Of a stretch of DNA of 16,812 nucleotides, positions 1 through 9,116 are shown one piece after another. Each line of letters opens with the position of its first letter. Within the stretch, counting starts at the first letter, position 1. The position numbers and the translations under genes were made by a program. The notes beneath the pieces are model-generated. The model was not told where the DNA came from. It saw only the letters and a list, made by a program, of their open reading frames with translations, and did not search any database. This stretch comes from Saccoglossus kowalevskii (lineage: Eukaryota; Hemichordata; Enteropneusta; Harrimaniidae): the NCBI RefSeq assembly GCF_000003605.2, contig NW_003143819.1, forward strand, positions 88,553-105,364, read 5' to 3'.

Positions 1-182
1 GAATACAGTTTAGAATATACACAACTATAAATTAAGGCCGCATTTAGGTTCGCTTGAAAAGGTAATATGGGCAAGCAACAAAGTGAAGGTATCCAGTATA
101 AAGTGGACTTCAGACACACATAATAGATAATATTAATTAGTGACGGTTACATTTAGAATGATACAAAGCAGATAACGCTTAC

Positions 183-3021
183 TTCTGAAAGTTCATCGTA
201 AGATTTCATCTGTGAAGTGTTCCCATCCCTGGCACTCTGTTTTGCATCATCTATTTTGTCTTTTAACATTAAAATTTGTTTTTCTAATTGTTGATTAAGT
301 TCTTCCTGTGTTTCATACCTCGTCTTCCACTCATTACCTGAAAAAAGGATAGAAAAGTTGAAGCGATTTGAGAGATTTCTCGCATTAGAATAACTGCAAA
401 TGTTGTCAGGGTGTTCCTGGCACTTAATTACTATGTCATCATATTTTTTTTCATATGACCTTATATAGCAATCCAATGGGCAATACACTCATACTTTGTC
501 AAATGCCAAGAACTTTCACGAAATTGCCTGGATGTGTTTTATGTCATCACACATAAGTTGCAAGCCCTTTCTTTATCAATCCTTGGTTAATGGTAATCTG
601 GTTGTAGATAGTTGACAATCGCCAGTGGAGAATTCGAGATGAAGTTCATCAAAGTTAAGACAAATAATATGAGTGAATTTAACAAATGTGATTATTTACA
701 ATAATGAAAGTTACACAGAACAGGTTTGATATACCGCAATTTTAATAACTGTTAAAAACTTTATTTTTCTGTATTCAACAACTTGAATACAATCAATAAT
801 TGTCACACAACCATGGCAAAAAATTGATATATACATATATACAATTCATATACAACATAGCAAAAATTATTGTTTGTGAACATCTGTTTTACAGACGTGA
901 TATTTCAATGCAATCAGTGCCAAATTTTGATGTCAAGTTCAATCCACATTAATGCAATATAACATCAAACAGATTAGAATAAAATATTAATTACCTTCTT
1001 CTCCGACTCCATCTAACCTCTTTTCTAATTCAGATACCGTTATTCTGAGTTCCTGCGTTGACTGCTCCAGCATTTCTCTGTAACAGACACAGACCATAGA
1101 TGTAAATCAGGTACAATATCAACCAAAGACACTAAGTGAATACAGGGACAGGTAACAATGGTAAACAGTTATGTTAACTGTTATTAAAAATATAGTGTAT
1201 CAAATATGTACTACTGTTCATACACTGTGGCGTAGATTTTGTTTGAAAAGATGATGAATGAATGAAAAACATTGACAAGTGAAGATATTGTATTATTATT
1301 TACTTGGATCAATTCACAAAGAAAGTGTCAACTTCAAGACGGTTTACAACCTGTTTTGAAAATACATCAAATCAAATTTGTTCAAAACTTACTACGATAC
1401 TACTGCTAATAATGTGTAGCGTAGTTTTTGTTTGAGATTCTTTCATCAAAAGACAAAATTAATATTGTGTAAGAGTTTGTACGTCTGTAATGTAACTTGT
1501 CAAGTGTCTTTTCAAATACAATTGCAGACCGTAGCTACACCAGGTACCACAGCACACAAAATACAATTGCAGACCATAGCTACACCAGGTACCACAGCAC
1601 ACAAATGAAAAGGCTTACTGTTTTGGTTAATTTGAGCTTTGCGGTCATGCTCCATCAGTCCGAAAATTTCCCATTGTGTGAGAGCTAGACTGAATTTGAT
1701 ACAGCATTGTGAAATAAATAACAAGTAAATCATTGTGTACTATTACATGTTGTAATATTGTCCACCATGATTACTACAATGACCTTGAACTAGAAATTTG
1801 TGTCCCTGCTGTTACTAAACCCTTCAAAATCATGTGATGTGTGTGCCAAGATTTAGTCTAAATATTCTAGATAAGCCAAGCGAGTGATACATATCACATG
1901 GCTGGATATATGTATTAACATTCCAATGGGTGCAGTGCCATGGCTACCAATATGTCATGTATGATTATAATTACATCATGTTCACACACTCCCCCTTCAA
2001 ATTATAAAGAATAAACACAGGAGACTATTAATTAATTAACATCTAGAATTCACATTAATTACAGATTAACTGTTTTTTTTATAGTGCCAGAGAAATTTGA
2101 ATATCACATTTCATATTAAAGATTTCACGCATCAGGAATTCAATACAGATACTCTGACTATGCCACAGGCGACGGGAGATGTTCTTCTAAAGTTCTAAAC
2201 AAACCTTGGTCCCAATCAAGCTTGTGTACTGCGCGCGTAATTTCGCCAACGTTCGGTCATTTTTTCCCGATTTACAGTAATGTATTTAATATTAAATTAC
2301 CAAGTCAAACATACTGTAATTAAATTGTTTGAAATTAAGCTGATTGACCTTACAATAAAATAATTTCGGTCCGAGGCAACGTTGTCATCCCGATCGTTAA
2401 TTGACATGTACGTGGACACGAGGAGTCGAGGACATGTAAACAAGGACACGTTTTGTGAACACTGAAGTTATACTTTTTTAAAAACAAATAATATCAGATG
2501 TTCGTGCATCATATCAGCATTCGATTTAGGTCATCCACACAGTCACGGACAGTGTTTTAATCCGATTAAAAGGCAGTTTACAAACAAAACAGACAACATT
2601 GTAACAAAATGGCGACCATATAACGGTCAATCGTCAACACGAAGCCAGCTGATCAGCTGCATTGTTTATCAGGAATGTATTGGCCAGGTCGACATGTGTC
2701 CGTGTGAATATTTTAGAATTGTTCAATTTTTGGCCGGAGACCATGTACACGGATTAGTAGGGATAATAAAATACAGCTGATACATGTGTGTACACCCCCA
2801 GAGAATACACGTCGATTTGAGCTTAAGTTCAGCTTGCTGCCAGGTTCGCTTTGAAAACAACGTTGGTTTTGTAGGTTTGTCGAGTCTAGTTGTGCCCTAC
2901 AGCGAAGATTATGACCTTTAAGTGCTAGATTTACTTACTTCATTTGTTTCTCTTGCTGGAGTTCTGTCCTAAGACGGTCTGTATCGTAGTCGCCCTCATT
3001 CATGGTATCTCCAATCGCCAT
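183..3021 (-). CDS. CCDC169: CCDC169-like coiled-coil protein, first three coding exons (3' end off the window)
   Basis: Three minus-strand exons join in frame: 3021-2939 (ATG to codon phase 2), 1077-995 and 337-183 (ends in phase 0). Each internal junction has GT/AG: donors gtaagt at 2938, gtaatt at 994 and gtaagc at 182; acceptors ttacag before 1077 and tttcag before 337. They encode 107 residues. Residues 16-90 are a charged heptad-like coiled coil. Exon 3 opens with GNEWKTRYETQEELNQQLEK (residues 56-75), which closely matches the most conserved stretch of vertebrate CCDC169 as I remember it. The family is a small coiled-coil protein of undefined molecular role. I chose the first ATG because it has A at -3 and G at +4; a second ATG six codons later is possible. 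The remaining C-terminal coiled-coil exons should lie beyond base 1. Identity is by recall of the family; exon structure is read directly. Confidence 0.86.
338..994 (-). other. CCDC169 intron 2
   Basis: This intron lies between the exon pair 1077-995 and 337-183. It has a gtaatt donor and a tttttcag acceptor and splits a glycine codon after its first base. It is AT-rich. I see no repeat, RNA gene or extra exon in it. Confidence 0.8.
1517..1606. repeat. Two-copy tandem duplication, 45-bp unit
   Basis: Copy 1 is 1517-1561 and copy 2 is 1562-1606. They differ at one internal position (G at 1531, A at 1576) and at the last base. Near identity suggests a recent duplication. Because 45 is a multiple of three, reading frames stay open across it, but this lies inside CCDC169 intron 1 and nothing else supports coding. 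Confidence 0.9.
2646..2659. promoter_or_regulatory. Palindrome with two CAGCTG E-boxes
   Basis: CAGCTGATCAGCTG is a perfect 14-bp palindrome carrying two E-box cores, 2 bp apart, in intron 1 of CCDC169. bHLH factors bind CAGCTG. Function here is inferred only from the motif. Confidence 0.35.
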
Positions 3022-3059
3022 ACTGTACTGCTGAAGGGTTGTTGGGCCGAGGTACCCAG

Positions 3060-3082
3060 TGCGCATGCGCAGTTGCTATTGG
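3060..3082 (-). promoter_or_regulatory. CCDC169 core promoter: NRF-1 palindrome plus CCAAT box
   Basis: TGCGCATGCGCA at 3060-3071 is a perfect NRF-1 binding palindrome. ATTGG at 3078-3082 reads as CCAAT on the minus strand. Both sit 39-61 bp upstream of the CCDC169 start codon (3021). That is the usual arrangement of a TATA-less NRF-1/NF-Y promoter, so the transcription start is probably here and the 5' UTR very short. The motifs are seen; promoter use is inferred. Confidence 0.65.
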
Positions 3083-3267
3083 AGATGAAACACAACAAAG
3101 TCGTGAGAAAGTGTCAGATGAAGGCAAATTAGATATATAACCATCAATTCTGTATAATCGTTGAATGATAAAAAAAAAAGTATATAGATTTATAGATTTT
3201 CAATTCCTGACAGCTGAACAATTTAGATGTGAAGAGTATACTTAGGACGTGTTGGCAAATTACGTGT

Positions 3268-3279
3268 GGGCGGGGCGGG
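3268..3279. promoter_or_regulatory. Overlapping GC boxes (Sp/KLF-type)
   Basis: GGGCGGGGCGGG stands out in AT-rich DNA about 250 bp upstream of the CCDC169 start. It fits an upstream Sp/KLF element of the same promoter. Confidence 0.4.
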
Positions 3280-4044
3280 TGTAACTTGATTTCTTGGTGA
3301 ACTGCCACAATTACGGAACCACTGTTTTCCTACCACAATTCCAGAGAACTGATATTTGAGAGTGAATATACCAGGGCCCAATTTGCACATGTGCAGTGAG
3401 TGCACATGCATGTTTGAGGTCCAATTTTATTCATTTCACGTTCGTTGTTTCCAGATGATGATGGAATTTTATGTCCACTTTATGTCAGTTGTAGTAATTT
3501 TAAAAGATAATCTAAAAAGGAATTTTCCATAAATAAACTAATTCCCCCGTGTATTAGACTGGTAATCTGCGTTTTGAGTGAAAACGAAAGTACCTGGTGT
3601 CGCCCAATTCGCAGTACACTTTTCAAATGATATGGCAATCTACAGTATAAACTTTGTTCCAGTGTTGTCTTTGTGACTTGCATATCAATTCCCCCTTAAG
3701 GTATTTTAGTATTCTGTAATTCCTGTCTGAATTTGTAATCTATTTTGCCAAAGAGTTGCCCAAATTATCTTATACCAGCTTCAAATATTTTTTTGTTACA
3801 TCAATTACATACATTATTGTTTATCCAAAGTTAAATCACAAATAAGAATGCGAGACTCACATATTATCAGATGTGAAACATATTGTAGTAGCACTTATGA
3901 TGCAGTAATCTTTACTTCATAGCAAAACTACTCGTTAGTAGAAGCGTCAATTTGTCTAATCTTTTTAGTTTGCTGTTCAGCAACTTCTTCCTTCTAATTA
4001 TGTGGTAAGATACACATACGATTTGAAATTATATATATTTCTAG

Positions 4045-4068
4045 TATATATATATATATATTATATAT
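4045..4068. repeat. TA dinucleotide repeat
   Basis: Eight TA units (4045-4060) are followed by a slightly interrupted TA tract. This is an ordinary microsatellite. Confidence 0.85.
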
Positions 4069-4432
4069 TTTTTATATCGGGGCAGACAATTTTTGGAGAT
4101 TGTTTGTTTGGAGTGCTGCTACTTTTTACAATTAATATAAGGTTTGAGGCCGCTGTCATAAAATGTCATTTACTGGTGTTAGACCTAGAAAATCTTCCTT
4201 GCCGACACCGATACCGTTGCTTGCGGATGGAGCAAACAATGAAAGCTGAAAGTCTAGATTACGTTACTGTGCGTACCTATTTTCCCGATATTACATACTT
4301 GTTAGATGATAAATCCATTGCCATAGTAACACGTATTGATAAGTTATCCTACCCCCCCTCCAGTACTGAGTTAGGCCATGTGAGCTGACACTGTCCATTA
4401 ATATGTGAAATACTTATTTTTAGGAAAAGTAA

Positions 4433-4535
4433 ATTTTCACTGAAAAGACATGTTTTTTTCACTGATTTTGATGAATTGAATGTGAAGTATATAAAAAGAT
4501 ATTTATTTTCAATGATTCACCCCTTCAGTGAAAAT
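4433..4535. repeat. Short inverted repeat, 12-bp arms
   Basis: ATTTTCACTGAA at 4433-4444 is the exact reverse complement of 4524-4535. The 79 bp between them contain further TTCACTGA-like words. It may be a decayed fold-back element. No target-site duplication is visible. Confidence 0.4.
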
Positions 4536-5843
4536 AGCTAATATATTTTCCAAGTGAAAATAAAGTAATTTACTGTGGTTTTAAATATATGAATACTATG
4601 CACACACAATCGTACTCATGGCCTTGGCAATTGTAGGTACGTAGGTATGTCGATGCTGTCACGGCAACAGTTAGTTCAAGTGGTCACATTTAAACTTAAA
4701 ATAGTTCAGTTTCCAAGACAGGAAACATTTTGCGCGTTGGTAATATTGAATTGGTCACTTGGTCACTTTGTGGTTGTTTACTGTAAAATTTTATAAAAGT
4801 CTTAGACTTGCCGACTGTAATAGTGTCAGTCAACGAGTGTTTACATGTTCAGTTGTTGCTTGATGTACAACTAACGCCACTAACGACCTACCCAGCCAGC
4901 CTACCCGTACCCTACAGACTGTGACCATTTCCAGGCAACATGCTACAGTTATGAGCGCTGTCACAGAATCATTACTACGTACCGACATTCGATGGTTAAT
5001 CACTCTGAGTTCTAAAAGTAACATTGGCTGGAACATTGTCATTTGACTTCACGGTGTTTTAATACCTGTGGCTTATTGTGGAAGGTCGTCGTGTCAAACC
5101 AATGGATGTGTAATGACATAGACTAATCATGCTTAGGTTTTCAAATTTGAAATACAGGTTAAATGCCCTACGGACCGTACTTCAATTAAAGAATGGTTTA
5201 TTATTGACGGGAGATATATGTGGCGCCATGCAATGATGCTGAGATACCACGATTTACGAACCGCCGAATGTCGACGCACTGCCTATAGTAAAACTTATTC
5301 AAGTGTATTTTGTTGTATGTAGAATACGGATAACGTAATATTTGTTATTATATCGAAAGATAAATTAAGACACTTCGAACGAAACTCGACCGTGACCCAA
5401 TCAAAATACCAGTTACGCCACAATACCAATGGTCGTCACGCTCTTCATACATTGTCCTGCATTGCTTTTATTGAAACAACGTCAATTAATTCGATCCAAA
5501 ACCGAGACATAACGTAAAAAATAAGCCTTACCGAATGCCGGTTGTGAAACGGCCTAGACGTGTAACGGTACTTGGACATTAGTAGCTGTACTGTCACATT
5601 TATACTGAAGCGTAGAAATACAGCCGGACCATACCACCAATGCGGGTTATAGCTCTGTGAATCACCCAATTCAGTGGGTGTAATATTGCTACATACCTTG
5701 CCTCGTATAGTTATGTGTTTAATGACCTTTGAAATGACGAATGTCAGAAATGTCAGAAAACAATAAGCGAACTCCCATGCACATATGGTCGACCAATACT
5801 AGCCGATGCGTTCCGAATGTAACCGAAACTCCGACACATTGCG

Positions 5844-5995
5844 TTATTTTATTTTATTTTATTTTATTTTTTATTTTATATTATTTTATTTTTATTTTAT
5901 TTTATTTTATTTTATTTTATTTTATTTTATTTTATTTTATTTTATTTTATTTTATTTTATTTTATTTTATTTTATTTTATTTTATTTTATTTTTA
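5844..5995. repeat. ATTTT pentanucleotide microsatellite, about 150 bp
   Basis: The array is nearly pure ATTTT from about 5893 to 5994, with a more interrupted part at 5844-5892. Read on the minus strand it is (AAAAT)n and contains many AATAAA words. It could be a plain microsatellite or the expanded A-rich tail of a minus-strand retroelement. No element body was recognised at higher coordinates. Confidence 0.95.
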
Positions 5996-6503
5996 TAACA
6001 TGGTCCTTCTGGTTCAAATACCAATGATACAAGGGAGTACGAACATGACAATCAGTTATACCAATACATCCACGGGGATTTCCATGTGAGATGTATTTGA
6101 CGATATTGTCGCTTCACGTGCCGAACTGATTTAATTATAAGTATAAATTTAAAGGCGACTGCCCTCTATCTACATCCGATATAAAAGATGGTGCAATTCC
6201 TAATATCAGGATTGGCGGGATATCCTTGCAGATGCCGTATGGATGGCATGAACATGTTTTCCGCCGACGTTACATTAAACCTAAGGATATAAAATATTGT
6301 TACCAGTCACCCGAGAGTATATTTCATGAATATTGACTGGTGTATGTAGTGTGTCTTTGCCTACAGGCGTTACAACAATCAATATGCATATCCACGAGTA
6401 GTCAGTCAACTTTTCGAGAAACGGTGACTTAGGGGGACCATTATATCAATCCCAAGAATATCCCCATCCCCTTTGGGAGAGTTTATAAATAAACATGTTA
6501 CCG

Positions 6504-6524
6504 TTGCATGTACATTACATGCAA
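6504..6524. repeat. Small palindrome, 9-bp arms with 3-bp loop
   Basis: TTGCATGTA (6504-6512) and TACATGCAA (6516-6524) are exact reverse complements. The arms contain TTGCAT/ATGCAA, half of a POU octamer. It is an isolated element of unknown role. Confidence 0.4.
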
Positions 6525-6968
6525 TATGGCCTCTGGGAATTGTGGGGTCGTAGCCTGGGAGCGCTATGAATTAGGAAAATCACTTACTCCTGGCTCGCTC
6601 GTTGTCACTTTAAAATGCCGCGACACGGTTATCGGGCAATATTTTTCAGAAATGGAAAAAGCGAAAGCAGACGTTTGCTCGCGGTGAACGTCAAATGAAA
6701 AAGTTCGGACTATCTGCCCTCACTACGTAAGAACCATTATGTCACAGTCTGGGGTCACAGTGTATGAGGTTGGCAGACGGCGATATGTAGAAACAGCACT
6801 CTAAACACAAAGCGAGCCTTTTAAAATATATAATCGATCACAATATATACATGTACTATACCTTTTCCCACTTGTTACTGTCTTTTTATGCGCATTTTAT
6901 CAGTGGATCGGAATGTCGATTCACTCACAAGAATAAGTTCTAAAGATTTTGTACTCGATAGTTCCTTT

Positions 6969-6981
6969 GTTGCCTGGCAAC
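6969..6981. promoter_or_regulatory. RFX X-box palindrome
   Basis: GTTGCCTGGCAAC is a perfect inverted repeat of GTTGCC with a 1-bp spacer, matching the RFX X-box consensus found in promoters of ciliary genes. It lies 207-219 bp below the last recognised exon of the unknown gene and about 3.9 kb upstream of CCDC169. Overlapping open frames on both strands make the coding status of this stretch unclear. Regulatory function is inferred. Confidence 0.4.
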
Positions 6982-7187
6982 TATTAAGGAAGCGCGATGG
7001 AAACTCGCATCTAAAACGAACGATCGCGCTAAGATCCACGCATGCGGCACGCAACAAATATTCCAATTTGTCTTCTTCGTTCACTTCTTCATTCTTTTTC
7101 ACGAACTGGAATAGTGTTTGGCGTGAAGTACAAACACCCGATACAAATACAATTTTAGGAGAACTTTAAATGATTTGAGATTCATAC

Positions 7188-7625
7188 CTGCGATGCATCG
7201 TACGGCAATGGTTCCAGTGACATTCTCCTGGCTGAAGTCGGCCTGGTACGATAGTAAGTACTCGGTGATAGCAGTCTTGGTGTCAACATTGTGATGACGG
7301 GGATGAACTGCAACCAGCCACGCCTAATATAATGTATTTACGGTCTAGATACTGCCGAAATAAGGAAGCATTTCGAAGACTGCAAAACACGGGTTTCTAA
7401 CACGACTATGAGGCCGTATATATATATATATATATATATATAAATCTTGCCGTGTACTGTTTGCATAAATCTAAAAGACCGCTGCTATGTGAACAAGAAT
7501 TCGTGTTTTGTGAACTAAACCGTTAGAAAAATATTGACTCACTAACAGCATTTGAATTCATCCAATCAATTCAGTTGTGCACTTACGCGAAGTGCACGCC
7601 TGTTTGATTCGTTCGTTTCAGTCAT
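7188..7625 (-). CDS. Unrecognised gene, first two coding exons (partial)
   Basis: Exon 1 is 7625-7587: an ATG with A at -3 begins MTETNESNRRALR and ends in phase 0 at a gtaagt donor. Exon 2 is 7323-7188: it follows a tattag acceptor, runs 45 codons starting AWLVAVHPRHHNVDTK and ends in phase 1 at a CAG|gtatga donor. The two join in frame. Exon 2 looks coding because it is distinctly richer in G and C than its surroundings and has complete splice signals. The 58 visible residues show no signal peptide, membrane segment or metal motif; they end in a stretch with an NVT sequon. I do not recognise the family. Downstream exons should lie at lower coordinates but were not identified. The gene is divergent from the sialyltransferase. 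Confidence 0.68.
7417..7442. repeat. (TA)13 microsatellite
   Basis: Thirteen uninterrupted TA units lie in the intron between the two exons of the unrecognised minus-strand gene. Confidence 0.95.
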
Positions 7626-8264
7626 ACTGATGTGCGGTGATAGTTGTGTAAGATAAACGTGGAGTTATGTGTAATCGCTGTCGGGTTAGTTTAACAGTAA
7701 GCCCGATTCAGTATTATGGTGTAGCACAGAACTTATCACTGTCGTTTCTCTGCCTTGGGCTGTGAAGAACACCATAAACCTAAGCTTATAAATCAGAATA
7801 GCAAATGTGTTTAATTATTTACTAGAAATAAGTCTGCAATCGGAATAAATTACATCCTTTCAGCAGATCTACCAAGTAGCGTTGATCGCGAGGTCTACAA
7901 GTGTTAATAATTAACCGTGGGTTAAATATAAACCTAGCAGGTAAATGAAAACAAAGATGGCTGCGTCCGTGGTGTAAATCTGTACATTTACTGGGAACGC
8001 ATTTTTACAATGGTAAGAAATGTTTTTCATATAGAGGTAACATAATACGTATCTACATTTAGTTATCTACCGAGTATACGTACATATATACATGTATATA
8101 CTATATCTACAGGTAGATAGGGGAGCATCGTACCAATGATACGGCATGTAGAACAGACAAGGGCATTATGTTGTTCGTCGTCGTTCCGACCTATAGTGTT
8201 CCGATCTACCTGAATATTGAGTTTCAAACTTTGAGTCAACGCGGAGCCACTTTCAAGAATGTGC

Positions 8265-8300
8265 CTGATTGGCTGTTCAAGCCTATCACAGGCCAATCAG
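8265..8300. promoter_or_regulatory. Inverted pair of CCAAT boxes
   Basis: CTGATTGGC at 8266-8273 and its neighbour mirror GCCAATCAG at 8292-8300, about 18 bp apart. Each carries a CCAAT core in opposite orientation. NF-Y binding would suit a bidirectional promoter, but the site is about 650-800 bp from either start codon. The motif is seen; the role is inferred. Confidence 0.35.
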
Positions 8301-8402
8301 AGAGCAGATTGTCGGTCGACAATTTTTTCCGACGTATCAAGTTCTGCCTTGTCCATATATTTCGACTTAATTGCAAACTTCGATTAATATACATGCATCA
8401 TC

Positions 8403-8523
8403 AATATTCATTAGGCTGAAAATATTAAATATATCGGATATTAGAGACGTCTGTCTCTATCTCGTGCTAGAAAGATTATTGGATATATCTTATTTATTCG
8501 ACAGTTTCAGCCTGATGAATATT
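8403..8523. repeat. Fold-back element, 19-bp terminal inverted repeats
   Basis: The arm 8403-8421 and the reverse complement of 8505-8523 match at 18 of 19 positions (core AATATTCAT, then AGGCTGAAA). The 83-bp interior holds a second hairpin, AGAGAC (8443-8448) with GTCTCT (8453-8458). This resembles a small non-autonomous MITE or a decayed one. I see no target-site duplication at the edges. Confidence 0.6.
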
Positions 8524-8569
8524 CAAGATTAGTTTGATGAAACTTTGGAACACTAAACGTCGGACAAAG

Positions 8570-8572
<3 letters not shown>

Positions 8573-8602
<30 letters not shown>
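8573..8602. repeat. (AT)15 microsatellite
   Basis: Fifteen uninterrupted AT units lie in the intergenic region upstream of the sialyltransferase gene. Confidence 0.95.
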
Positions 8603-8605
<3 letters not shown>

Positions 8606-8627
8606 ATGTAACACTTCAAATTAGAAT

Positions 8628-8782
8628 AATTATAATTTCGTCAACATTTGAAAACGACATTTTCAACAAAATTGGTCGATATATTCGATATAACATCAAA
8701 TTTATTTGTATAATGTACTATATTGTCGTTAAAATATACGAATTATATTTTCGTCAATTTGAATATATTTGATATAACACTT
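8628..8782. repeat. Diverged duplication with TTTCGTCAA and GATATAACA words
   Basis: AATTATAATTTCGTCAACA near 8628 recurs in altered form at 8741, and a GATATAACA word follows each copy (near 8685 and 8771). This suggests an old duplication of about 85-115 bp in AT-rich DNA. Alignment by eye is imperfect. Confidence 0.3.
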
Positions 8783-8993
8783 GTTGCACCGTTCTGAGTC
8801 TGATAGATGTTCCACTGTGTTATAGCTGATCATTGACCTATTATTAGATCAATACCCAGATTCTCATCCTTGAAAATAAATACAATTTCTCAATTGCATG
8901 AGTTTGAATCCCGATGACATATTAATATTTCTATGAGATGTCGCATGTTTTCGAAGAGAAAATCGTCCGTCTTTGTATTCTCGGGTGATTTTA

Positions 8994-9116
8994 ATGTGTG
9001 TTTACAAGAAACGAAGTTTCATTTTTTATTTGTTTGCAACTTTTTTCGTGGATAGTCAAACTAGTACCGAGTATCCCGATGAAGAAAGGCACCGTCACCA
9101 TGACGACACCAATTGA
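8994..9116 (+). CDS. Possible upstream ORF overlapping the sialyltransferase start
   Basis: An ATG at 8994 opens a 40-codon frame beginning MCVYKKRS and ending at TGA 9114-9116. It overlaps, in another frame, both candidate sialyltransferase starts (9079 and 9100). It matters only if transcription begins upstream of 8994. It could then reduce translation of the main frame. Transcript extent is unknown, so this may be meaningless. Confidence 0.25.
   Translation: MCVYKKRSFIFYLFATFFVDSQTSTEYPDEERHRHHDDTN

Larger units (their letters stand above)
1078..2938 (-). other. CCDC169 intron 1
   Basis: The intron runs from the gtaagt donor at 2938 to the ttacag acceptor at 1078 and is in phase 2. It contains a 45-bp tandem duplication (1517-1606). 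Its promoter-proximal part, roughly 2160-2890, is visibly less AT-rich and holds a double E-box palindrome, which may be regulatory. No additional exon was recognised. Confidence 0.75.
3090..7187. other. Unassigned region between the CCDC169 promoter and the unknown minus-strand gene
   Basis: If the gene starting at 7625 is not nested with CCDC169, its remaining exons should fall here on the minus strand. Segments with usable splice sites and open frames exist at 7103-6930 (58 codons, gtgagt donor), 6713-6588 (42 codons, gtaagt donor) and 5654-5532 (41 codons, gtaagg donor). All are phase 0 to 0 and cannot directly follow the phase-1 end of the exon at 7323-7188. A short exon starting near 6810 after a pyrimidine-rich tttag acceptor would fit phase 1 and reach a stop after about 19 codons. 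None is convincing. The rest is AT-rich with simple repeats. Confidence 0.5.
7626..9078. other. Intergenic region between divergent genes
   Basis: The region separates the start codon of the unknown minus-strand gene (7625) from the first in-frame ATG of the sialyltransferase (9079), so it should hold both promoters and 5' UTRs. No TATA box is clear. It contains a CCAAT inverted repeat, a fold-back element, an (AT)15 run and a diverged duplication. Open frames near 8063-8419 on both strands look like chance. Confidence 0.6.

Noticed and set aside
1497-1733. Frames on both strands across the 45-bp duplication
   Set aside because: They stay open because the repeat period is a multiple of three; they lie inside a CCDC169 intron.
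4002-4388. 128-codon plus-strand frame
   Set aside because: It starts in a TA-rich repeat, has no recognised motif and no paired splice sites. A frame of this length is not rare in so much AT-rich DNA examined in six frames.
5445-5669. 74-codon minus-strand frame with splice-like edges at 5654 and 5532
   Set aside because: It has no recognisable family and does not connect in phase with the known upstream exons. It is listed only as a weak candidate within the gap entry.
5741-6027. Two long plus-strand frames encoding repeated FYFIL-type peptides
   Set aside because: They are translations of the ATTTT microsatellite in different frames, with no exon signals.
6875-7169. Overlapping open frames on both strands (75 and 93 codons)
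   Set aside because: The minus-strand version has usable splice sites but is open only in phase 0, which is incompatible with the phase-1 end of the preceding exon. The plus-strand frame has no partner.
8063-8419. 77- and 83-codon frames on opposite strands
   Set aside because: They mirror each other over an inverted CCAAT region, with no splice sites or family similarity.
8895-8925. tRNA B-box-like word (GTTTGAATCCC)
   Set aside because: No A box or cloverleaf arms could be placed around it.
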